In this document: positions 57,533 through 64,000 of the stretch, piece after piece
Layout of the letters: every line of letters begins with the position of its first letter
Numbering within the stretch: the stretch's first letter is position 1
NCBI RefSeq assembly: GCF_018613715.1
Contig: NZ_JAGGPT010000005.1
Location: 372,001-436,000, forward strand
DNA length: 64,000 nucleotides
DNA from: Chryseobacterium sp. ISL-6
GTDB lineage: Bacteria; Bacteroidota; Bacteroidia; Flavobacteriales; Weeksellaceae
Direction: 5' to 3'
Notes under the pieces: generated by a model
What the model saw: the letters and a program-made list of their open reading frames with translations, nothing else
Database searches by the model: none
Told to the model about the DNA's origin: nothing
Program-made: the position numbers and the translations under genes

Positions 57533-58150
57533 ATGAAAAAATATATTTTAATACTCTTTCTATTTCCATTATTAGTCTTTTCTCAAAAGACGATTTCAAA
57601 AGAAGAGAAAGAAGTAAAGAAATTTCAGAAAGAGCTTAATGAAGAATACTTAAATTCTAAAGAAACTCCTTTACGCGGTGATAATTTTACCAACTTCAAA
57701 GAACATCCTTTCTTTCCATTTGATTTAAAATACAGAGTAACTGCAAATTTCGTTAAAACAGAAAATTCTGAACCTTTTGAAATTCCCACTTCATCGGGGA
57801 AAACAAAACAATACAAAGAATATGGAAAGGCTAGTTTTCAATTGGACGGAAAGCCTTATACCCTGACATTGTATCAAAGCCTAGACTTATTAAAGCAGGA
57901 AAAATACAAAGATTATCTTTTCCTTCCTTTTCGTGATGCAACCAATGAAAAGGAAACCTATGGTGGTGGGAAATATATGGATCTGAAAATTCCGAAAGGA
58001 AATACTATTATTCTGGACTTTAATCAATCATATCAGCCTTATTGTGCTTACAATGCCTATGATTACAATTGTCCGATCGTTCCCGAAGAAAATAAGCTTC
58101 CTGTAGAAATTCGTGCAGGAGTAATGTATAACGATATTTATCATCATTAA
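57533..58150 (+). CDS. DUF1684 domain-containing protein
   Basis: A 205-aa exported protein starting at 57533 with signal peptide MKKYILILFLFPLLVFS. The mature part shows the DUF1684 pattern: LRGDNFTNFKEHPFFPFDLK, GKASFQLDGKPYTLTLYQS, LFLPFRDATNEKETYGGGKY, and the end AYNAYDYNCPIVPEENKLPV. Its function is unknown; the family is common in Bacteroidetes and Actinobacteria. The GNAT gene starts 3 bp downstream, so the two are probably co-transcribed. Confidence 0.85.
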   Translation: MKKYILILFLFPLLVFSQKTISKEEKEVKKFQKELNEEYLNSKETPLRGDNFTNFKEHPFFPFDLKYRVTANFVKTENSEPFEIPTSSGKTKQYKEYGKASFQLDGKPYTLTLYQSLDLLKQEKYKDYLFLPFRDATNEKETYGGGKYMDLKIPKGNTIILDFNQSYQPYCAYNAYDYNCPIVPEENKLPVEIRAGVMYNDIYHH

Positions 58151-58153
58151 AAA

Positions 58154-58627
58154 ATGGTTAGCCTACACTTTTACAAACCAGAAGACTTTTCTGAAGTTAA
58201 TTATATTCTGGATGAAATCCAATCACAATATACATCAACCGCAGAATTCGCTATAGAAAGGATCAAAGAGCGTAATGATGGGAAAGGTTTTTCTATAACC
58301 ATTTTTGATGACGATAAACCTGCAGGTTATTTCGCCCTGGACTTTGGTGATGATAAATTTGATCTTACTGATAATCCAAACTCGGTTTTACTGAGATCAC
58401 TGTCTATAAACCCCGACTTTCAGGGAAAGGGAATTGGTAAAGCAGCGATGATTCATGTGGATGATTTTATCAGAAGAAATTTCAAGAATTGCGATGAAAT
58501 TGTTTTAGCAGTGAATCAAAATAATACCTCAGCCTATGAGCTTTATTTAAAAGTAGGATACCGATACGATGGTAAAACCAGAATAGGCAGAAGTGGGCCA
58601 CAACTTCTCATGTATAAAAAACTTTAA
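58154..58627 (+). CDS. GNAT family N-acetyltransferase
   Basis: A 157-aa acetyltransferase. The acetyl-CoA loop is SLSINPDFQGKGIGKAAMIH (Q-x-x-G-x-G/A), with the expected beta strand GYFALDFGDD before it and VNQNNTSAYELYLKVGYRYD after it. The start ATG at 58154 lies 3 bp after the DUF1684 stop. Substrate unknown. Confidence 0.85.
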   Translation: MVSLHFYKPEDFSEVNYILDEIQSQYTSTAEFAIERIKERNDGKGFSITIFDDDKPAGYFALDFGDDKFDLTDNPNSVLLRSLSINPDFQGKGIGKAAMIHVDDFIRRNFKNCDEIVLAVNQNNTSAYELYLKVGYRYDGKTRIGRSGPQLLMYKKL

Positions 58628-58671
58628 GAAAATTTTAAAGTAAAATCTTATTCTCAGCGTGATCTTTCCCT

Positions 58672-58679
58672 TAACTTTG
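58672..58679 (+). promoter_or_regulatory. -7 box (TAACTTTG) of the SDR gene
   Basis: TAACTTTG matches TAnnTTTG, 20 bp before the ATG at 58700. Confidence 0.5.
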
Positions 58680-58699
58680 AGTAACATCAAATAATAAAT

Positions 58700-59509
58700 A
58701 TGGAAATATCACTTCGTAATCAGGTAGCAGTTGTTACTGGTGCATCAAGCGGAATAGGTACCGGAATTGCTAAATCTCTTGCTTCGGCAGGAGCTACAGT
58801 TATTGTTAATCATTCTTCAGAAAGATCTACTGATGAGGCTAAAGCAGTTTTAAAGGATATTACTGATGCCGGTGGAAAAGGGATAACCTATCAATGTGAT
58901 GTTTCAAAAGAAGATCAGGTTGTAAAAATGTTTCAGGAAGTAGTCTCGCAATTCGGAACTGTAGATATTCTGGTGAACAACGCAGGGATTCAAAAAGATT
59001 CTAAATTTACAGAAATGACCATCGATCAGTGGAATGCTGTAATTGGTGTCAATCTAACCGGGCAATTTCTTTGTGCCAGAGAAGCTATAAAAGAATTTCT
59101 ACGCCGTGGTATCGATCTTTCCCGTTCCAAAGCTTGTGGGAAAATTATTCATATCAGTTCTGTTCATGAAATTATCCCATGGGCTGGTCACGCTAATTAT
59201 GCATCCAGTAAAGGTGCGATAAGAATGCTGATGCAGACATTAGCTCAGGAGCATGGAGCTGATAAGATACGGGTTAATTCTATTTGTCCCGGAGCAATTC
59301 AAACCCCTATTAATAAGGATGCATGGAGCACTCCTGAGGCTTTAAATAATCTTCTTCATCTCATTCCATATAACAGAATTGGACAACCGGAAGATATCGG
59401 AAACTTAGCTGCATTTTTAGCCAGTGATTTGGCCGATTACATTACAGGAACAAGCGTTTTTGTAGATGGTGGAATGACCACTTTTGAGAGTTTTTCTACT
59501 GGAGGATAG
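58700..59509 (+). CDS. SDR family oxidoreductase (glucose 1-dehydrogenase-like)
   Basis: A 269-aa classical short-chain dehydrogenase. Cofactor motif VVTGASSGIGTGIAKSL, structural NNAGIQKD, catalytic Ser in HISSVHEIIPWAG, and NYASSKGAI with the Tyr-Lys pair. C-terminal DGGMTTFESFSTGG is as in glucose 1-dehydrogenase-type enzymes. It stands 107 bp before a glycosidase gene with a dispersed repeat between them, so functional linkage is possible but not demonstrated. Confidence 0.88.
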   Translation: MEISLRNQVAVVTGASSGIGTGIAKSLASAGATVIVNHSSERSTDEAKAVLKDITDAGGKGITYQCDVSKEDQVVKMFQEVVSQFGTVDILVNNAGIQKDSKFTEMTIDQWNAVIGVNLTGQFLCAREAIKEFLRRGIDLSRSKACGKIIHISSVHEIIPWAGHANYASSKGAIRMLMQTLAQEHGADKIRVNSICPGAIQTPINKDAWSTPEALNNLLHLIPYNRIGQPEDIGNLAAFLASDLADYITGTSVFVDGGMTTFESFSTGG

Positions 59510-59513
59510 AATT

Positions 59514-59550
59514 TGTCATTCAAAATGTAGCAACAAATTGAAGAATCTCA
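59514..59550. repeat. Dispersed intergenic repeat (GTCATTC...GAAGAATCTC type)
   Basis: TGTCATTC and GAAGAATCTC flank a central segment, related to the repeat at 18177. It forms a weak hairpin between the SDR and glycosidase genes. Confidence 0.45.
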
Positions 59551-59616
59551 TCTTTTAATTCTGATAGATTACTGTAGAATTAAGATCTAATTACTTATCA
59601 TTCATAATATATCAAC

Positions 59617-62274
59617 ATGACAGAAAAACAGAGGCTTTCAGATGTTACCTGGAAAAAATGGGGTCCTTATGTAAGCAATAGGGAGTGGGGACTCGTTCGT
59701 GAAGATTATAGTGCGAATGGAGATGCATGGAACTATACCAATCATGATACTGCTGAAGCTAAGACTTATCGTTGGGGAGAAGAAGGAATTTGTGGAATCT
59801 GTGATGATTGGCAGAAACTGATTTTCTCTGTAGGCTTCTGGAATAAAAAAGACAAGATGGTGAAGGAGCGTTTCTTTGGTCTAAGTAATGGACAGGGAAA
59901 TCATGGTGAAGATGTAAAAGAATATTTTTATTATCTGGATTCTACTCCCACGCATTCTTATATGAAGATGTTATACAAATATCCTCAAAATGCTTTTCCT
60001 TATGAAGATTTGCTAAAAACAAATGCCGAAAGAAGTAAGAGTGATGCAGAATATGAATTAATTGATACAGGAATTTTTGACCGGAATGAGTATTTTGATA
60101 TTTTTATTGAATACGCTAAAGAAAGTCAGAATGATATTTTAGTGAAACTAACAATTATCAATAAATCAGAAAATGAAGCCTCTCTTAATATCATGCCTGG
60201 TGTTTGGTTTAGAAATACCTGGAATTGGGGATATGATGATTATAAGCCTCAATTGAGCTCTGACGAAGCAACAACTATCAAGGTTCATCATAAAGATCTA
60301 AACGTCAAAAATGTATATGCAAAGCAGTCATTGAAGACCTTGTTTTGTGATAATGAGACTAATAATGAAAGGCTTTATCAGTCATCTAATCTCTCCCGAT
60401 ATTGTAAGGACGGAATCAATGATTTCATTATTAATAATAATTCATCAGCAATAAATCCCAATGATATTGGAACAAAGGCTTGTTTTTTTATTGATGAAAA
60501 TTTTAAAGCTAAAGAAACAAAAGCATTTGAATTCAGGATTTCTGATAAAGACTTAACCGAACCATTTAAAGATTTTGAAGAAATTTTTGATGGAAGGAAA
60601 AAAGAATCCGATGAATTTTATAATGAAATTCAGAAAGGAATGCAGTCTGATGACGAAAAAATGGTGCAAAGACAAGCTTTTGCAGGAATGCTTTGGAACA
60701 AAATGTACTACCATTATAATGTAGAAAAATGGTTAAAAGGAGATCCTGGAGAAGTAAACCCTCCAAAATCCAGAGAAAAAATAAGAAATTATGATTGGAA
60801 ACATCTTAATAATGAACATATTATTTCGATGCCCGATAAATGGGAATATCCATGGTATGCTACTTGGGATCTGGCATTTCATGCCATTAGCTTTTCATTA
60901 ATTGATCCCGATTTCGCAAAGTATCAGTTAAAACTTTTCCTATTTGAGTGGTATATGCATCCAAATGGTCAGCTTCCTGCCTACGAGTGGGATTTCAGTG
61001 ATGTGAATCCTCCTGTTCATGCCTGGGCTGTTTTCAAGGTTTTTAAAATCGATGAATACCTTAATGATAAGCCTGATTTGCAATTTCTGGAAAGTGCTTT
61101 TCAGAAACTATTAATGAATTTCACATGGTGGGTAAACAAAAAAGACAATAATGGAAATAATATTTTTGAAGGCGGATTTTTAGGACTTGATAATATAGGT
61201 GTTTTTGATAGAAACAGTATGCTTCCTAATGGTGAACAGTTAGAACAGGCCGATGGAACAAGCTGGATGGCCATGTTTGCTCTCAATATGATGAGGATAG
61301 CACTGGAATTGGCCTTGTATAATAATGTGTATGAGGAAATGGCAATGAAGTTTTTTGAGCATTTTCTTTCAATAGCCCACTCGCTCGATAATATGGGAGA
61401 TGAAAACTTTGGACTTTGGGATGAAGAGGATGAATTCTTTTACGATGCAATTTCCTCTAAGGATGGAAATCATATGTACCTGAAACTACGAACCATAGTG
61501 GGGCTTATTCCGATGTTTGCTGTTGAAGTAATTGATGATGAGGTAATTGAAAAACTCCCGAACTTTAAAAAGAGAATGTATTGGGTATTGAAAAATAAAC
61601 CTGAACTGGCAGCTCTGGTTTCTCATTGGGAAGTAAAAGGGCATGATTCCAAACATTTGCTTTCACTCCTCCGTGGACATCGTCTAAAAAGATTACTTAG
61701 CAGAATGCTTGATGCCAATGAATTTTTAAGTGATTATGGAGTTCGTGCATTATCTAAAGTATATGAACAGAACCCTTATGCAGTTAGCCTGAATGGAATT
61801 GACTATTCTGTAAAATATACCCCTGCGGAAAGTGATAGCGGACTATTCGGAGGCAATAGCAATTGGAGGGGGCCTATTTGGTTTCCTATTAATTATTTAA
61901 TTATTGAAAGCCTTCAAAGCTTTTTCTTCTATTATAGCCCAGATTTTATGGTAGAATATCCAACAGGAAGTGGAAGCTATTCCAATCTGGATCAAATTTC
62001 AGATGCCTTGAGTAAAAGGCTTTCCAAGATATTTTTAAAAGATGAAAATGGAAACCGCCCTGTTAATGGACAATATCCAAAGTTTCAGACAGACCCTGAT
62101 TTTAAAGATTATATTCTGTTTTACGAATACTTTCATGGAGATAGCGGGCGTGGAGTAGGAGCTTCCCATCAAACAGGATGGACAGGCTTGATAGCAAAAA
62201 TTCTTCAACCGAAGTTTCCTAAGAAAGAAATCGCAGAATCTGAAACAGAGAAGCCTGAAGATGTAAAATCTTAA
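59617..62274 (+). CDS. MGH1-like glycoside hydrolase (GH63-related glucosidase)
   Basis: An 885-aa soluble protein without a signal peptide. The N-terminal half (YRWGEEGICGICDDWQKLIF, VKERFFGLSNGQGNHGEDVK) is beta-rich. The C-terminal half is an (alpha/alpha)6 barrel with the GH63/MGH1 motifs WYATWDLAFHAISFSLIDPD, HPNGQLPAYEWDFSDVNPPV and GTSWMAMFALNMMRIALELA, plus GGNSNWRGPIWFPINYLIIE near the end. Asp in TWDLAFH and Glu in AYEWDF are likely catalytic. Substrates are probably glucosylglycerate- or mannosyl-type compounds or alpha-glucosides; not determinable here. Confidence 0.85.
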   Translation: MTEKQRLSDVTWKKWGPYVSNREWGLVREDYSANGDAWNYTNHDTAEAKTYRWGEEGICGICDDWQKLIFSVGFWNKKDKMVKERFFGLSNGQGNHGEDVKEYFYYLDSTPTHSYMKMLYKYPQNAFPYEDLLKTNAERSKSDAEYELIDTGIFDRNEYFDIFIEYAKESQNDILVKLTIINKSENEASLNIMPGVWFRNTWNWGYDDYKPQLSSDEATTIKVHHKDLNVKNVYAKQSLKTLFCDNETNNERLYQSSNLSRYCKDGINDFIINNNSSAINPNDIGTKACFFIDENFKAKETKAFEFRISDKDLTEPFKDFEEIFDGRKKESDEFYNEIQKGMQSDDEKMVQRQAFAGMLWNKMYYHYNVEKWLKGDPGEVNPPKSREKIRNYDWKHLNNEHIISMPDKWEYPWYATWDLAFHAISFSLIDPDFAKYQLKLFLFEWYMHPNGQLPAYEWDFSDVNPPVHAWAVFKVFKIDEYLNDKPDLQFLESAFQKLLMNFTWWVNKKDNNGNNIFEGGFLGLDNIGVFDRNSMLPNGEQLEQADGTSWMAMFALNMMRIALELALYNNVYEEMAMKFFEHFLSIAHSLDNMGDENFGLWDEEDEFFYDAISSKDGNHMYLKLRTIVGLIPMFAVEVIDDEVIEKLPNFKKRMYWVLKNKPELAALVSHWEVKGHDSKHLLSLLRGHRLKRLLSRMLDANEFLSDYGVRALSKVYEQNPYAVSLNGIDYSVKYTPAESDSGLFGGNSNWRGPIWFPINYLIIESLQSFFFYYSPDFMVEYPTGSGSYSNLDQISDALSKRLSKIFLKDENGNRPVNGQYPKFQTDPDFKDYILFYEYFHGDSGRGVGASHQTGWTGLIAKILQPKFPKKEIAESETEKPEDVKS

Positions 62275-62306
62275 AAATTGATCTTTCAATTTCACAATTT
62301 AACAGG

Positions 62307-62993
62307 TTATTCAAAAATCTGCTGAATGATTTCCAAAGAAGTTGGTATTTTAAAATCACTGATATGATAATGATAGTAGACCAATATGCTATCAAGGAAA
62401 TCCTTCCGGAAGGAAGAATTGATCTTTATTTCATATGGATTCTCAGAAGAAATAATTGACTTCCAGAGTGAGGATACTTCATGATTAAATAGTTGATGAG
62501 TCTGAGAGAGTGAAAAAGTTCCCGTTTCTGGATCCAGAAAATCATATACATTTACCAGAGGTGTAATCCCATGTATTTTTAATATTTTAATTAAAAAAAT
62601 AAGATGAGACTGATAGTTTAGTGAAGATAGCTTACCTATAAATTCATCAATACTAAAAAATAAGATCAGGTTTTTATCTTCATTTCTTAGAATCTGATTT
62701 AAAAAATCTGAGACAAAAAAGATGACCGTATTGATCTTGATATCTGTATAAATATCATTATTTTTTACCAATTCAAATTTTGAAATGGATCGTATACCGC
62801 TGCTTTTTCCCATACTAATGGAAATATTCAGTTGATTCAATGGCTGTAACAGTGCCTTTTTCTTATTTCTTTTAGAGTATATCCCCTTTAGGAAATAAGT
62901 CTGAAAACCATCTTCCTCCGTAAAACAATGCAGAATCGCATCATTCTCACCATATTTTATAAATGAAAGTAAAAATGCTCTTTGTGAATTCAT
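62307..62993 (-). CDS. recO: DNA repair protein RecO
   Basis: A 228-aa protein with the RecO layout: an N-terminal OB-fold (SFIKYGENDAILHCFTEEDG, YFLKGIYSKRNKKKALLQPL, NQLNISISMGKSSGIRSISK) and a helical C-terminal domain (FLIKILKIHGITPLVNVYDF). It loads RecA onto SSB-coated DNA with RecR. The zinc-finger cysteines of some RecO proteins are absent, as is common in Bacteroidetes. Its ATG overlaps the upstream gene's stop by one base, so recO is coupled to porZ. Confidence 0.88.
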   Translation of the reverse strand: MNSQRAFLLSFIKYGENDAILHCFTEEDGFQTYFLKGIYSKRNKKKALLQPLNQLNISISMGKSSGIRSISKFELVKNNDIYTDIKINTVIFFVSDFLNQILRNEDKNLILFFSIDEFIGKLSSLNYQSHLIFLIKILKIHGITPLVNVYDFLDPETGTFSLSQTHQLFNHEVSSLWKSIISSENPYEIKINSSFRKDFLDSILVYYHYHISDFKIPTSLEIIQQIFE

Positions 62994-64000
62994 TAATTAA
63001 CCACAGCTATTTTAGCAGTAGCCTTATCAGAACCATCTTCATTGGTCATTAATACAAAATAGATTCCTGATGCTACCCTCGTGCCACGTTGATTATTGAG
63101 ATCCCACTCGTAATAACCACCTCTTGCTACTGCTGAATGAACAACATTTCCAGCTACATCTGCAATTCTGATATTCGTTTTCTCAGCTAAACCTTTAATG
63201 GTTACTTTTCCTTTAAAGTTAGAATATACCACAGGATTTGGATAAACCACAACATCTCCAAAATTAGAAGTTACATCAGCCACATCGCCCTGATAAGTAA
63301 CAATTCCGCTATAGGAAACAAAATATACCTTTCCTGTCTTCCTGTCTACTTTAATGTCTGTGATACTATTGGTGGGTAATGGCGAGTTTTCTTTAGTAAA
63401 GTGTTTGATGGTACGCTGTCCATCTGAAGACATATAATAAACGCCACCGCCGTCTACAGAGATCCATTTGTAATCTCCTGCATCTACTTCTATTTGTAAG
63501 ATTTGAGAATCACGAAAAAGCTCTTCTCCAAGATTATTTTGCTCAATAATAATTGGTTCTACAGCGGGATTAGGTTCTTTAATTGCTGATACAGCATTTG
63601 AGAACACTCTTAGTCCACTATCAGAACCAATCCATGCATCTCCTGCCTTATCAATAGCGACAGAAATACTTCCGTTAGAATTGGTTGGAAGTCCATTGGA
63701 CTGACTTAACAAATAAGGCGTGTCATCAGATACATTTGTAGGTGTTTTTTTATAATCATATACCAAGAAGTTATTTGTTCTTGGCATGGGAATCCATAAT
63801 AAATTTTCATAGTATAATGCTTTTTGAACACCATTACTTAAAAGACCGAGATCTTTTACAATGAAATTATCTGCTGCTTTATCATAGGGAGCTATTGCGA
63901 TGGAACCTGTATCCATGAATGCAATAGTAGCAATGAGGTTATTTTGATCATCATATGTTAAACCAACTGGACGACGTACAAAGTCACTAGGTGCAGCTAA
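62993..64000 (-). CDS. porZ: PorZ-like beta-propeller protein with T9SS sorting domain, 5' end outside window
   Basis: The frame stays open to the right edge (about 335 codons), so the N-terminus is missing; the internal Met at 63916 is not the real start. The visible part has two-component-regulator-type propeller repeats (SIAIAPYDKAADNFIVKDLG, SVAIDKAGDAWIGSDSGLRV, ITDIKVDRKTGKVYFVSYSG) and a type IX sorting domain starting FGDVVVYPNPVVYSNFKGKV. PorZ proteins take part in T9SS attachment of cargo to anionic LPS, and recO directly follows porZ in many Bacteroidetes as I recall. The one-base stop/start overlap supports an operon. Confidence 0.8.
   Translation of the reverse strand, partial: LAAPSDFVRRPVGLTYDDQNNLIATIAFMDTGSIAIAPYDKAADNFIVKDLGLLSNGVQKALYYENLLWIPMPRTNNFLVYDYKKTPTNVSDDTPYLLSQSNGLPTNSNGSISVAIDKAGDAWIGSDSGLRVFSNAVSAIKEPNPAVEPIIIEQNNLGEELFRDSQILQIEVDAGDYKWISVDGGGVYYMSSDGQRTIKHFTKENSPLPTNSITDIKVDRKTGKVYFVSYSGIVTYQGDVADVTSNFGDVVVYPNPVVYSNFKGKVTIKGLAEKTNIRIADVAGNVVHSAVARGGYYEWDLNNQRGTRVASGIYFVLMTNEDGSDKATAKIAVVN

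Overview
The window is AT-rich and looks like the chromosome of a flavobacterium of the Chryseobacterium/Weeksellaceae type. Three things support this: C-terminal type IX secretion sorting domains (endonuclease near 2.4-4.1 kb, PorZ-like protein at the right edge), repeated TAnnTTTG promoter boxes of the Bacteroidetes sigma factor, and a pair of small HTH proteins (33.4-34.1 kb) of a kind I associate with Chryseobacterium. Gene names rest on reading the translations, not on database searches.

Layout. 1-18 kb is mostly housekeeping and accessory genes: a truncated DUF349 protein, aroE, a secreted endonuclease I, a LolC/E-like permease, rbfA, methylmalonyl-CoA epimerase, a CAU tRNA, map, prolyl oligopeptidase, an outer-membrane beta-barrel protein, a lipoprotein, an AraC regulator, an HD protein, a SnoaL-like protein, tatD and deoD. 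18.4-25.9 kb is a tightly overlapping six-gene operon (MoxR ATPase, divergent vWA/beta-propeller protein, membrane and TPR proteins) resembling the MoxR-vWA-beta-propeller ternary conflict systems.

The most unusual part is 26-32.7 kb. A leader with two small ORF-plus-terminator units precedes 13 tRNAs or tRNA-like genes (His, Lys, Ser-like, Asp, Asp-like, Pro, Cys, Tyr, Ile-like, Glu, Leu, Phe, Gln), several structurally aberrant: no T-arm, no variable arm, a chimeric body, or C33 in place of U33. Two homologous hairpin RNAs and AT-rich direct repeats sit in the spacers. Next come a YkuK-type RNase H-like protein, a cyclic-phosphate processing receiver-domain protein, two tandem DEDDh exonucleases, a second group of degenerate tRNAs and a slipin (SPFH) protein. 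A conserved 20-bp element at fixed spacing from the -7 box stands before the exonuclease pair, the second tRNA-like/slipin unit and, far away, the small-protein/tatD unit. I infer an RNA-damage or tRNA-repair regulon in which spare or decoy tRNAs are expressed with RNA-end processing enzymes. No RtcB or other RNA ligase lies in the window.

34.8-42.7 kb holds a SulP transporter and a tellurium-resistance-type (Ter) stress operon: HAD hydrolase, phosphoribosyltransferase, TerD, TelA, hypothetical, TerD, TerC. 42.8-64 kb returns to accessory and core metabolism: catalase-like protein, FKBP, lipoprotein, an Rrf2 regulator with a matching pair of operator palindromes, SDR, metallo-hydrolase, M23 peptidase, gpsA, LLM and FAD oxidoreductases, mqo, an AadS-like aminoglycoside adenylyltransferase, GMC oxidoreductase, DUF1684 protein, GNAT, SDR, a large MGH1-like glycosidase, recO and a truncated PorZ-like protein.
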